From Daedaleopsis sinensis (Eukaryota; Basidiomycota; Agaricomycetes; Polyporales; Polyporaceae), in NCBI GenBank assembly GCA_033807695.1, contig CM066310.1:1364001-1428000 (forward strand): a stretch of 64,000 nucleotides of DNA, written 5' to 3'. This document shows positions 10,264 through 21,962 of the stretch, one piece after another. The position numbers were made by a program, and so were the translations under genes. Position 1 is the first letter of the stretch. Every line of letters begins with the position of its first letter. The notes under the pieces are model-generated. The model was not told the DNA's origin and made no database searches. It saw only the letters and a list, made by a program, of their open reading frames with translations.

Positions 10264-13200
10264 CACAAGCTGCCCAGATCGCTGCAGCACCTCCGTGCAG
10301 ATGTCGACCGCCGCCCCCGCCGTTCCCTCCCGGGTGAGTCCTATCCTGTCCTCCACTCTCGCGCGATCTAGAAGGGCGCAATTCGTCGTCTCCACCCCGC
10401 CCGACGCGCGAATGCCTCCTGCGCGCGATCGCCACACGCTCCGGCATGCTCTCCGGTGCATGTGGCGGGACACGTCGACCGCGCGATCGGCGAGTGCGCG
10501 AGCGGACAGAAACCTCGGTGAATGCGTCGCGCGATGCTGAGCACGGCGGCGTCCATCGGTGAGCTCCGTCTCCAGCGTCCTCCTCGGCGCGCTCGTGCCA
10601 GTTGCAGATTCGGGCGCGGGCGCGAGCAGCGCGGACGCCGAGTCTCTGCCCTCCTCGCACACGAACACGCGCAGGCCCGACGGCGGGATCGGAGGCGGAG
10701 CGCGACGACGACGCGGAGATTCCCCGCCGCCGAGCTGTCGACGTCCGATCTTGACCCGCACTCGCCCGGTAGGGGCCCACTTCGCTCGGGCTGGCCGCGC
10801 TCGGCGGTGCGCTGCGTCTCTCCACCATGTACGCCGCGGGCATGCGCGGGACGTGCCCTGTCGGCGGGCGCTCGACGGGACCGGACCTGTGTCCGTGCGT
10901 GTCCGTGCCGCCCGAGTTGGCCACGAGCGGGACTCGGACACGCTGGTCCGCGCCCGCGCCGCGCCCCCGCCGCGCGGAGCGTTGTTGTGCACGGCCGATT
11001 GCTACCCACCTACGACGACAAGACACGGTGAGTCGACTGTTCATCATCTCGCGCATACATGCGCTCACCTCGTCTGCCGGACGCTCAAGCATCCACTCGA
11101 GCATGTCGCCTGTCCCACGTGCACTGTCGACTACCGGTAATCTTTGCGTACGCCTCAGTCCAGACAGGTACGCACCTTCGACACGTGGACCGGCTCTCCC
11201 TCAGGCTCCTCCTCCGCGACATGCTTCTTAAACCCCCCAACAGGATCTACGTCAGTCTCAACGGGTGCTTGCCTGGTGGCCGGACCACGCCACGTAAGCT
11301 CCACCACCGACTCGACCTGTCAGTCGCCGGCCATATCGCCGCTCCGCAGATGCCGTTCAAAGGTGCGTGACGAGTACCGGTCAGTTCCCGACCGTCTCGC
11401 ACAGCACAACACCAAGACGCGCTCGCCCGCCGTGCACAATGCGCGAAAGCGCCGCCGGGGCTGGCCACAGGGGGCGCGCACACACTATGCCTGCGCTATA
11501 GTACGCATACCGTGACGCAGATGCCATTGAACGGCGAGCCTGAGGGACCGCGCTGTCAGCAAGCGACATACGGCTCAAACATACAGCTCAACCATACCTT
11601 TCTCTGACGACGACGACGACGACGCCCAGAGCCCTCTTCATCCGCCCCATCTCCCTCCGAGTCCGAGACCCGCGGGCGACGAGCGACGAGGTGTCCGAGT
11701 CTCGCCCGCGCCCTGTGGCATGTCGCGAGCCCCGACTCCGAAGCTTGGAGCCGAAAGTGCGACCGCGCGCCGCCGCCGCGCGGTCCGAGTCGGTGGGTGC
11801 GTGTGCGTGTGCGTGTGCCCCCCCGGGCGCGCGTCACGCATGAACTATCGGCTATCGGATGAAGGTCAGCGAGGAAACATCGCGCTCCGGGTAAGCATAG
11901 CTCGAATGCACCGTAGACCTCAGTGACCTCTCCGGGCACCCGAGACGCTCCGAGACGGCGATGGCAGAGGAGCGAGCGGCCCGGTTGGAACTTGGAAGTC
12001 GCGGCCGGGTCAGGATACGCGCACAATGACAGGATAGACGTCTGCGACTCACCGTGCTAGAATGTGCCGCGGATGATCGCATCCCGGGGTGCCAGGTGCC
12101 GTCTCGCGCGACCGCTTTGCCAGTGCGCATGCAGGGCTTCAAGCTGGTACTAGGCGCCGCCGACGAGCGAGAGTGCGGAACGATCCACGCGGCCTGCTCA
12201 CAGCTGCGGCAGCGTACGCAGGCCGCTGCTCGTGCGGACGACGGGGCCGGCAGAGCTGCTCTCGTCCAACTCCGTCCCCGGGCCGCGCACCTTCCACGTC
12301 CGAGCCATCCATCTCGAGGCCTGCACCAGTCGCCCACGGTCAGCTCTGCGGGGACGAGAAGGGCGAGTAGCTCGACTCACCAGCTGCCAGTGATGGTGAT
12401 GGTGATGGTGAAGGTTGAAGTTGAAGCCCTGGGAGATGGCCCGCCGACGAGATGGCGACGGCGAGAACGGGTGAGAGATTGGGGCGGGGGCGGGGGCGGG
12501 GGCGGGGCGGGGGCGAGCGGCCAGACCCACCGCTCCCCAAACCATTTTGTTGCTCCAAGAGGTGGGTCTCCGCGGCCTCTATGAAACACACGGCAGTGTG
12601 TGACACGCGCCCATCAAGAAGTTCCTCAGCCGAGGAGCACACACCGCAGCGTCCTCCGTTCCTCCGCCGGAGTCCCTCTCTCCCTCCTCATGCCTCTGCA
12701 CACGTATTTCTGTACAGGCCATATCCAGAGCCGCGATGGATGTGCATGCCCAAATCGATGAATGCACGAGTGTTCCTCTCTAGACCCTGAAGTTCACGGC
12801 GTGTGGGCGAGCTATTCTAAGAGCGGCAAGTCACCGCCGGGACATTTAACCTTCGGTCGGAAGCCGCGGCCGTTTCCGCAGAACTGTTCTGCTCAGATAC
12901 AGCATAGCATTCCCAGTCCGCCCCGGGGACTCGACACAGGTCTCCGTCGCTGCGCGTCCACCATGCCAGTGTATATTCATGCCTCTCCGGTGCGTCCTGC
13001 ACGACTCTGAGAGGTCCTCGTCCCGCAGGACGAATGTGCGACCGGGTTGCTCAACCGCTGACGACAGCGCAGCGGCCAGTGCAGGAGGCTGGGATCACAG
13101 ACGGAATGCAGGGAAGATGTCGTCGGTAAAGAGAGCAAAGAGTAATGTCGTCACATCAGCTATATTTGTCCCCGAACCCTCGACACGCTTCCTCCCGTGA

Positions 13201-14907
13201 CGGAGGATCACTCAGGCTCCATGCTTGCACTCATCCTAGAGACGTGCTCTGTAATATGTTTGCATGTATACCGCGACCTCCGAGTCGCATACCGTACTGT
13301 ATAGAATACACAGAACTTGCAGATAGAGGAGGAGCGAGGGCGGCAGCCCGGCAGATCATGGCTTCAAGGGTCCAGTCCATGGCGGGTGATAGGAACACAG
13401 TGGGTGATAGGAACACGGCGAAGCCAATGTGGGCGCTGCAGTGGACTTCTCGAACGGCCGGGACATCGGTATGTTACTTTGACGTACAAGGCAGCCTCCT
13501 CTGTCTGGAAACAGTGTCGGAACTCGGACGTCTGGCAAAGGAGTGGGATAACGGCCTCTAAACATATCTACTGAAAGTGAGAGCTACATAGGTGTGTCGT
13601 ACGCCTAGTATGAGTACATCAAGGGTGGTGAGATCATAGTACAATGATGTTGTAGGCACCTTAAGCTGGGTAGTATACTATGAACCTCAATTTACATGCT
13701 ACTAGTGTGAAGTTGACAGAGTCGATTCACGACTTGGATGACTCGGAGTGACAGAGAGGAAGACAGTGGCATTCAAGTTGTTCTTATGAGAGGCCACACA
13801 CGTACCAGGCTCCTTCTAGAATCTAGATTGAGTAGAAGCTCACAATGACCGGAGACGGTAGACCTAGTAGAGTGGGTGGATCACTGCGGTGGCCAGATGC
13901 TGAGCTTGCGGATGGACGTCGCCAATGATCAATCTGACTCGCCGTGACGCAGCATGTACATGCCATAGCAATTCCGCCGAGTCACAGATGAGTCTGCCGA
14001 TTTCCCAGTGGTCGAGAGTTGCGTCAAGATAAGGCCTCCTGAGGGCTCTGAGTGAAAGCGCAAGCGATGCATCCCAGAGAGAGGCACAGAGAGCTATTGA
14101 GCAGGCTGCCAGGCAGGAGGGATGAGAACGTGGGATGAGACGAGGTCCGTACCCCGGCCGATACCGAACGGAGAAGCGTGGCGGCGTTCTCGGGCAGACT
14201 TAGCGCTCTTGGGAACTACTCCCCGCAAACACTTTGCGCATCAATTCTCGAGTTCAGGAGATCATGTACATGGTAGAGAGCTGTGAGATCTGTAAGCACA
14301 CTGCCTACACTCTCTCACTTGAGCTTTATCTGATGACAAGCACCTGAGCACGAACTAAGCTGTCCGGCCGCAGAATTTTGCCTTTAACTACCCATCACGA
14401 CATGCTTGGTGGCTGCTAAAACATGTTGTGCGCGACGGGTGAGCGTATGAGTGCAGTGTTGTCATAGCTAAGACACCTTACTCATGTCAGACTCGCTCCC
14501 AGACCACCAAATCCTGGAAAAACACACGGAGATCCGGAATCTGCACGACAGCTACCCGACCTTCTCCTCCTGCCCCGCCGATGCCAACTTACGACTGGAA
14601 GTGCCACAAAAACGGCACGGCCAGGTACACAGCGCCCATAGTGCGGCGTGAGAACAGCGCTGGGGCCTACGCGAGAGTTCTGGCACCAGCACGAACATTC
14701 GACGCTGTTTCAGCCAGCAGAGGATACCCACACGAACCTCTGTGCCGTCTGGCGGCGGGTTGCTGTCGCACTCTGGTTGGCTCGCTGGCTGACACTTCTT
14801 CGCTTGCGCGCAGACCTGTACCCAGTCCCGGCACATTTGCAGGCTGCCCCGACGACGTACTCTGGGGGACTGGGGTGAGAACGGGCGCACGGGCCATCGG
14901 GATGGGG
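10264..14907. other. Unit 2 non-coding portion upstream of the spliced unit
   Basis: Equivalent of 1-4561. The GC-rich first 2.4 kb shows frames that differ from unit 1 because of non-triplet indels, which argues against a protein gene. It includes a G-rich run at 12481-12513 and a GGTGAT hexamer tract near 12393-12413. The rest is spacer with no gene seen. Confidence 0.6.
12481..12513 (+). repeat. G-rich tract with G-quadruplex potential
   Basis: Runs of four or five G separated by single C over 33 bases. The equivalent tract is shorter and different in units 1, 3/4 and 5, with length differences that are not multiples of three. Confidence 0.6.
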
Positions 14908-14913
14908 TATAAG
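14908..14913 (+). promoter_or_regulatory. TATA box of the plus-strand spliced unit (unit 2)
   Basis: TATAAG in the same GGGGTATAAGTACC context as in the other units, followed by a CCTCCCTCC-type tract. Confidence 0.55.
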
Positions 14914-14937
14914 TACCCTCGGGACCTCGCTGCATGC

Positions 14938-15864
14938 ACCGCACCATCCGTCCTCCCTCCTTCCCTCCCTCCCTCCTCCTCCTCCCCTTTCATTCATATC
15001 TTCAGACACACGCTGCGCTCTGCTTCTGGCTGTCGAAGATGCTGCGCATCACAAGCAGCACGCACGCAAGGTGAGCAGGCTACGTATCCGTTTCGTCGAT
15101 TCCTTCTGTTGTGCTTCTCGCTCACCCCGCATTCCGATCCCATCTTCCCCATTCAGGTACCACACCTCGGAGTTCCTTACACATACGGCCGCTTCGGTCT
15201 GATGACCGAGACTGGGTTGCTGCTCTCGGTGAGTTACTATCTGTGCTCATCACTAGTCTGTATTGTAATGCTCACCGAACCTGAAGCAGGCTATGTCTCG
15301 GACGCCGTAAGTACGTCATTCTCACTTTTCCGACACATTTTCGTGTACTGACATTTGTCTCCCCTTGTGTGCTTGATTAGACTCAAGTGACTGCAGCCAC
15401 AAATATGCGCACATGCGCATGTGGCTGTCAATCCCGCCAGTGCTGGATGTGCGTGCGAGGTACGTAATCTGAGCCACTTCACTGCATAGATATTCACCTG
15501 CTCATGCTCTGTTCCTTACTTTAGATCGATCTCGACTAGCTCGACGACCGTGACAGCGTCAGACTCGATTGCTGGCACACGTACGGCACTGCGAGCAGGT
15601 ACGCGAGGATGTTGTGTACTGTTGGGGGTATGCGAAGCTGACTGACCATACATGACTCTCTAGATCTACGGATAGTACCGACCACCGGTGGGTGAGGTGC
15701 TCAGCTCAAACTTACCTGGTGCGTGGTTCGCGTCCGGCCTCACTACACACCACTGACCTCAGGCCTCTCAGCTCGATATCGGGGAGTGTTGGCACAGCCC
15801 CGACGAACTGCACTCATTGTGTGTACTGATCGTAGATTAGTTAGATAGGTACATACATAGTTAG
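14938..15864 (+). ncRNA. Putative spliced transcript without long ORF (unit 2)
   Basis: Same intron series as in unit 1, with a GT first donor. This copy lacks eight bases (TCGCAGAG) at the end of the third exon, so the short frame that crosses three introns in the other units stops after ...MSRTP. The fourth exon holds an inverted repeat (CAGCCAC at 15394-15400 with GTGGCTG at 15421-15427) enclosing ATGCGC/GCGCAT, which could form a hairpin in RNA. Confidence 0.35.
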
Positions 15865-16068
15865 GGGACCCGTTCAGCACACGGCACCGCGCCGTGCTGG
15901 GCCTCGCGCCTGTCTCAACAAGGAGGCCGGCGGCGTCCTCGGAGTCGGTGCCTCAGAGTCGACCTTCGGCCTGTTTCGTCGGGACGCCTCGGGCGAAGCG
16001 TCCTCGAGTGAGAACGCGCCGTTCGAGTCCATCGACGAGTCACGGCGACGAGTCGTTCACCCTAGACG

Positions 16069-19000
16069 TCACAAACCCATCTCCCGCCACCGCCTCCCCA
16101 ACGCCTCCTCGACACTCCCCACCTCTCCCGCTCCCTCCCTCCTCCTAACCCGCCGCGAGCTCTCCCGCACCCGCAGCCCCGCCCCGCCCAGCCGCTGCAG
16201 CACGTGCGTGTACACCTCGCGCGCCGCAGGGCCCTGCACCCCGCGCGCACGCACGCCGCCATCGAGCACGAGCAACGCCGCACACGCGACGGGCAGCCCG
16301 ACCGTGCGCGCCATCGCGGACGCGCCGCGCGTCCCGTACGTGACCAGCGACGACGTGTGCACCTCCTCCTCCTCCTCCTCCCCCTCCCCCTCCTGTGCTG
16401 CGCTCGGCCTGGTCACGATCTCGTGCGAGAGGACGACGAGGTCGCGCTCGTGCGGGGCGTACTGCAGCTTGTGCGCGAGGAGCGCCGCGAAGAGCTCGAG
16501 CGGGGCCGCGGGCGTCGGCGGGAGTGGCGGGAGGCGAATCGAGTCGCGCGCGGGTGTGCTGTCCGCAGACGGCGAGAGCGCGGCAGGGACGATAGACAGC
16601 CAGTGCAGCGCCTGCACGACGCGCTCGTACTGCGCGGGCGCGAGGACGTCGGCGAGCGCCGCGCGGAGGGACGCGGGGTCGTCCGCGATGGGCGTGCCGA
16701 GCTTCGCCGCGAGTGCATGGCGGACGAGCGCGTCCCAGGACGACGCCGCGACCGTCGTGGACGTCTCCAGCAGGCCGAGCGCGCGGAACGCGTGCATGAG
16801 GTCGGCGTACCCGGGATACCGCAGCGTGCCCCTGAACAGCGTGCGGACGTCCGCGAGGGGCTCGAGGCCGTACGTCTGCGCGTACGGCAGGCTGTCGCGG
16901 TTCGCCAGGCCTTCGAGCTTGAGGACGGGCGAGACGGGGACGGAGGGGAAGTACGTCTTCAGCAGGTCCTCGCCGCGGATCTCGCACATCTGCGAGCGAT
17001 GCACTGTCAGCCGAGCATCGTTGTGTAGGGAGCGGATACTACAGACCTGGCCGTCGAGCTTGAACCGTGCAGAGTTCAGCGCCGCGGTCAGCACTCCTCT
17101 GGGGCTCCAGCTGAACTTGTACCCGAGAGGGACCTCCGCGTCTTCCGGTGCGGGCAGGCCTCCGCAGAAGGACGTGAACGAGACGATCTCCTTCTGCTGG
17201 GCTCGCAACGAGTCTATGAGCGATAACGCCGAGCAGTGGTCGATGCCCGGGTCGAGTCCGATCTCGTTCATGAGGATGACATCGGCGGCGACAGCACTGT
17301 TATACATGAGCACGATTGCACGCAAAGTCACGGCCACATAACTTACCGGTCGTGCAGCAGGCGCATGGCCGGAGAGATGTAGGAGGCCGTGACGAGGTGT
17401 TTCCTGTTCTTGATACACATCTCTGCCACAGATGGGTGGAAAGGGACTGGCAGGAGACTGGTCTCGTTCTCAGTATGCAACACACGTATGGTACATGGTG
17501 TACAACGCACCTGATCACGACGTCTGCCGCCGCAACCAACCGTTCCACTGCCGCCAAATCGCCCATGTCAATCAGCATCGGGGTGGCATTGGTGTAGGGC
17601 GCGGTCAGACGCTCCGCGTCCGCCAATACGTTACTCGCTGCACATAAAGTAACGGTGTAAGTAGCTGGCTCTCGATAGGTCTTGCGCGTAGCACACTCAC
17701 CGACGACAAGTCGCACGTCCAGCCGGCTGCAGATCTCCGCGACCGCAGGCGGTGCGACCATCCCGCTCCCGAGCATCAACACGTTCTTCTTGGGCTCTAT
17801 GCCCCGAGCCCGCCCCTTCTCCTGTGCTGGGATAGCGCTACCAGTGGCGGACGCAGGCGCGGGGTCTGGGACGCTCTCCTTCCACACCCCAAGCGGCTCC
17901 CGCAGCCACTGGAACGACGCGCTCAGCTCCCCCCCGCTCGCCACCGTCGCACGCTCCAAAGCTGCTGCTTCCGGCGTCTTGGTGGCAGACCCGCCGGGCA
18001 GCGTGTATCGCGAGGCGATGTCGCGCAGGTACGGGAGGAACGCCTGCGAGAAGTGCTGCGACGCTTCGAGCGGGAGCGCGGTGGGCAGGATGTCGACCGC
18101 CATCATCGTCACCGGGGGCAGGTGCGCGGGGAGCGTCGGCGGTCGCGCAACGAAGTACGGCGCGGAGAGCGTCGTGTGCTGCGATAGGAATTCGAGGCCG
18201 CCCTATATTCACGCGTGATTCGTGTCAGCGACGTCTGATACTCGTTGAGAGCTGAACAGCATACATACCCCGACGTCGCAGCTGATGTCTCCCACACATG
18301 CGAAGCGGCCCTTCCCAAGCGTCTGCGCGATCTCGAGCGTCGCGGTGAGCTGCTCGTTCGTCATGAGACGCGGGAACGCGGGTGCCCACCCGGCGCCGTG
18401 GAGGAGGAGCGAGAGGTACGGGGCGATCTTCGTGTGGAATTCGGAGACATATTGGTCTGGATGGGCGTAGTAGTCGGACCGGTCGTATGCTCCGCCGTCC
18501 CGTCGAACGAAGTAGTCCTTCGCGTGTGCGTGTACGACGTATACCTGGCCTGGTGGTTAAACTCGAGCAGATCGTGGCGCAAAGTACTCAGCTTGCCTTG
18601 TGCAGGTCTGTGGCTAAATTGTTCGCGAATTGTCAATGGGGTGGAGAAAGGGATCGTTAGATTAGGCCTTACTTGGATCTGTTACGATACTTGGTAGTTG
18701 GTCTACGCGAATATGTTGTATCGGAAGGTCCTCGAGGAGTGCGAGCGCTCCATCGGCTACCTTCCCAGTTCTGATTCGGATATGAATCGTCCGCATGACA
18801 GATAGCATATTAAGCAGAACTCACCCGGTCACGCCAATGACGAGCGGTCCGAGGCTCTGTGGGGTCCCGTTGCTCGCTATCTGCGCTCCGACGACGTTTC
18901 GGAGGGTCGAGCGGATCGACGCTAATGAGGGATGCGTGTGTGGCCGCGGAGTCCACTGCGGATATGTGAGTATATGCTCTAATTCCGTATGCATAAGACA

Positions 19001-19942
19001 AAACTCACAAGGAATGGGCTAGCTACGCCGAGCTCCAGGTGGGCATGGGCCATGGCACACAATGCCTCCAGAGCTCCTGCGACTGTAAAGTGTGATGCAT
19101 ATGAGAATGGCTTGCGCAGACAGGAGGATAAGGATTGAGACGCTTCACTGCTATGAAGCAAACGCGTTCGACCGTGACGTTTGGCAGGCCACCAGGAAAG
19201 GAGCCAAGGGGGGCTCGCAGGACGGTCGTGATGCTGCTCCTCGTACGATCGGCCTGCACCTGCTGTGATAGATCGGACACTCACCTCCGGCGAACCACCC
19301 AAATCCCACCGTCCGCTTCCCGTCCTCGCCCACAAGCAGCTCGTAGTCAACGAGCTTGGGGAGCAGGGCGCCGCGCTCCGGGGCGGACGCATTCTCAGAC
19401 GCGAGGAACTTCGCGAGCAGCTCCATGTTGTAGAGCTGGCCCTTGATCGTGTGCGAGAACATGACGTGCGTGCGCGGGACCAGCGGGGCGTTTCCATTCC
19501 AGTCCGCGACATGGTGGCGGGGTGAGCTTGGGGCGGGGAGCGGGTCGGTGAGGACTTCGGGGAGGGGCGTCTCCTTGATACCGACGAGGATGTGTGCGGG
19601 CTGCAGAGACGAGTGGAGCTTCGCCCCAGCCTGATATGCGGCAGGGAGGCATTCAGCGGAGTACAAGAGAAGTGAGTGTTATCATAAGAGCGCACATACC
19701 TTGAGGAAGTCGCTCGAGGTGAAGACACGTCTCTCGCAGGGTTGGACGAGGACCTCTACGCCGTCTTTGTGGACGAGGTCGTGCACGGCGTCGGGAGTGA
19801 GCGGACAGCGTCGCTCCCATATGCGTAGGGGGTCCTCCCGGCGGATGCCAATAGTGAGCTTGGCGGGCTTGTCGGACGATGTGCCATAAGAACGGCGGAA
19901 AGAGGGGCGGATGGTGAGTTGAGAGCGTCGGAGGATGGTCAT
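16069..19942 (-). CDS. Bifunctional LKR/saccharopine dehydrogenase (AASS type), copy 2
   Basis: Inferred exons: 19700-19942, 19285-19630, 19009-19082, 18825-18955, 18673-18770, 18269-18549, 17701-18202, 17511-17637, 17347-17457, 17047-17296, 16069-16989, giving 1027 residues with no stop. The start was chosen at 19942 because it opens an Arg-rich, acid-poor presequence (MTILRRSQLTIRPSFRRSYG) fitting mitochondrial import. LKR occupies about residues 25-430 (GIRREDPLRIWERRCPLTP, FSHTIKGQ, VGDISCDVGGGLEF). SDH follows at about 530-1027, with the Rossmann loop LMLGSGMV near 535, NEIGLDPGIDH near 650 and YPGYADLMHAF near 780. The order LKR-SDH and the length match animal and plant bifunctional enzymes (about 930-1060 aa) rather than separate fungal Lys1 and Lys9. 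Differences from other copies: exon 11 begins with Met instead of Val, and intron 10 is 57 nt and open in frame. Confidence 0.9.
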
Positions 19943-20482
19943 GGTTCACATGCAAGTTGGGCGGGCAGGCGGGCGGAGAACGGAGGTCGATAACGGAGGC
20001 GTCTCTCACACCGACATGGGGTGTATGATCCGAGCCGAGTCGGTACGCGACTTGGAACTCTCAACGCCATGCCATCTAGGTGGAGGTGAGTGGCAGGGGA
20101 GGACGGTGAGGCGGGCGAGGACAGGACCTGCCAAATGCGGCGGACGATCAGCGGAGGTTGCCGAGACGCGACGCCGGCGGGAGTGTCCCACGCCTGCTCC
20201 TTCACACTCTTCTGCGGCCGTCGTCGGTGGTCGCTGCGAGGCACAAGCGGGCGAATGGGAGGCCGACGACGGATGCCCAACCACGGAAATAAAGCATGAG
20301 ATATGCACTTTCCACCTCTCTATAGTGTACAGAGGCTTTCCAGGGCTGTATACTGTACAGAGGGCGGCGCTCTATGATAGGGTGTGCCCTCCTCTGCTGA
20401 CTACTGCATACAGTGTACATACTCTGCTCCTGTCACCCTCCGCCGCCCGACGTTCTACAGCAGGAGCACCGCACTCCTCGCC
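19943..20482. promoter_or_regulatory. 5' flank of LKR/SDH copy 2
   Basis: Upstream of the minus-strand start codon. It keeps the CTTTATTTCC patch on the minus strand and two TATA(G/C)TGTACAGAGG words near 20321-20365. No gene seen. Confidence 0.4.
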
Positions 20483-21945
20483 ACAAGCTGCCCAGATCGC
20501 CACAGCACCTCCGTGCAGATGTCGACCGCCGCCCCCGCCGTTCCCTCCCGGGTCAGTCTTGTCCTGCTGATCGCGCGATGCGGAAATCGTCGTCTCCACC
20601 CCGCCCGACGCGCACGAACTGCCTCCTGCGCGCGATCACCACGCTCCGGCATGCTCTCCGGTGCGTGTGGCGGGACATGTCGACGGCGCGGTCGGCGAGT
20701 GCGCGAGCGGAGAGACACCTCCAGGTGAGTGCGTCGCGCGATGCTGAGCACGGCGGTGTCCACCCGCGAGCTCCGTTTCCAGCGTCCTGTTCGGCGCGCT
20801 CGCGCCAGTTGCAGATTTGTGTGTGGGCGCGAGCAGCGCGGACGCCCAGTCCCTGCCCTTCCCGCAAGCCCGACGGCGGGATCGGAGGCGGAGCGCGACG
20901 ACGACGCGGAGATTCCCCGCCGCCCAGCTGTGGACGACCGATCTTGACCCGCACTCGCCCGGTAGGGGCCCACTTCGCTCGGGCAGGCCGCGCTCGGCGG
21001 TGCGGTGCGTCTCCCCACCACTTACGCCGCGGGCATGCGCGGGACGTGCCCTGTCGGCGCGCGCTCGACGGGACCGGACCTGTGTCCGTGCGTGTCCGTG
21101 CCGCCCGAGTTGGCCACGAGCGGGACTCGGACACCCTGATCCGCGCCCGCGCCGCGCGGGACGTTGTTGTGCACGGCCGATTGCTACCCACCTGCGACGA
21201 CAAGACACGGTGAGTCGACTGCTCAGCATCTCGCGCATACATGCGCTCACCTCGTCTACCGGACGCTCAAGCATCCCCTCGAGCACGTCGCCTGTCCCGC
21301 GCGGACTGTCGAATACCGGTTGTCTTCGCGTACGCCTCAGTCCAGACAGGTACGCACCTTCGACACGTGGGCCGGCGCTCCCTCAGGCTCCTCCTCCGCG
21401 GCATGCTCCTTAAACCCTACGTCAGTCTCAACGGGTACTCGTCTGGTGGCCGGACAACGCCTCGCAAGCTCCGCTACCGACTCGAGTTGTCAGTCGCCGG
21501 CCGTCTCGCTGCACAGATGCCGTTCGAAGGTGCGTGACGAGTACCGATCAGTCCCCGACTGTCTCGCACAGCACAACTCCGAGACGCGCTCGCCCGCCGT
21601 GCACGATGTGCGAAAGCGCCGCCGGGGCCAGGCACAGGGGGCGTGCACAAATCATGCCTGCGCTACGCATACCATGACGCAGATGCCATTGAACGGCGAG
21701 CCTGAGGGATCGCGCTGTCAGCAAGCGACATACGGCTCAAACATACGGCTCAAACTTACCTTTCTCCGACGACGACGCCCAGAGCCCTCTACATCCGCCC
21801 CATCTCCCTCCGAGTCCGAGACCTGCGGGCGACGAGCGATGAGGTGTCCGAGTCTCGCGTGGCACGTCGCGACGCACTCGCGCCCCGAAGCTTCGAGCCG
21901 AAAGTGCGACCGCGCGTTCCGAGTCGGCGGGTGTGTGTGCGTGTG

Positions 21946-21962
21946 CCCCCCCCCCCCCCCCC
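21946..21962 (+). repeat. 17-base C homopolymer (unit 3)
   Basis: Seventeen consecutive C. The same position in unit 1 has six and in unit 5 about seven, while unit 4 has exactly seventeen (32007-32023). Confidence 0.85.

Larger units (their letters stand above)
10264..20482. repeat. Tandem array unit 2 (10,219 bp)
   Basis: Same block order as unit 1. The LKR/SDH copy is open throughout. From 19958 onward the end of this unit equals the end of unit 3, shifted by 10,061 bp, which places a duplication or conversion boundary near 19957. Confidence 0.95.

Noticed and set aside
10073..11104. Long minus-strand open frame (343 codons) in the GC-rich segment of unit 2
   Set aside because: Composition is Arg/Ala/Pro-rich, as expected from GC-rich DNA lacking stops by chance. 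The equivalent frames in units 1, 3 and 5 are broken by non-triplet indels, and no known motif is seen.
14581..15351. 256-codon plus-strand frame across the TATA region of unit 2
   Set aside because: It runs through the TATA box, the CT tract and at least two introns of the spliced unit, and is much shorter in the other units.
21946..21962. C homopolymer as a functional element
   Set aside because: Length varies widely between units (six to seventeen). It is treated as an unstable simple repeat, useful only for comparing units 3 and 4.
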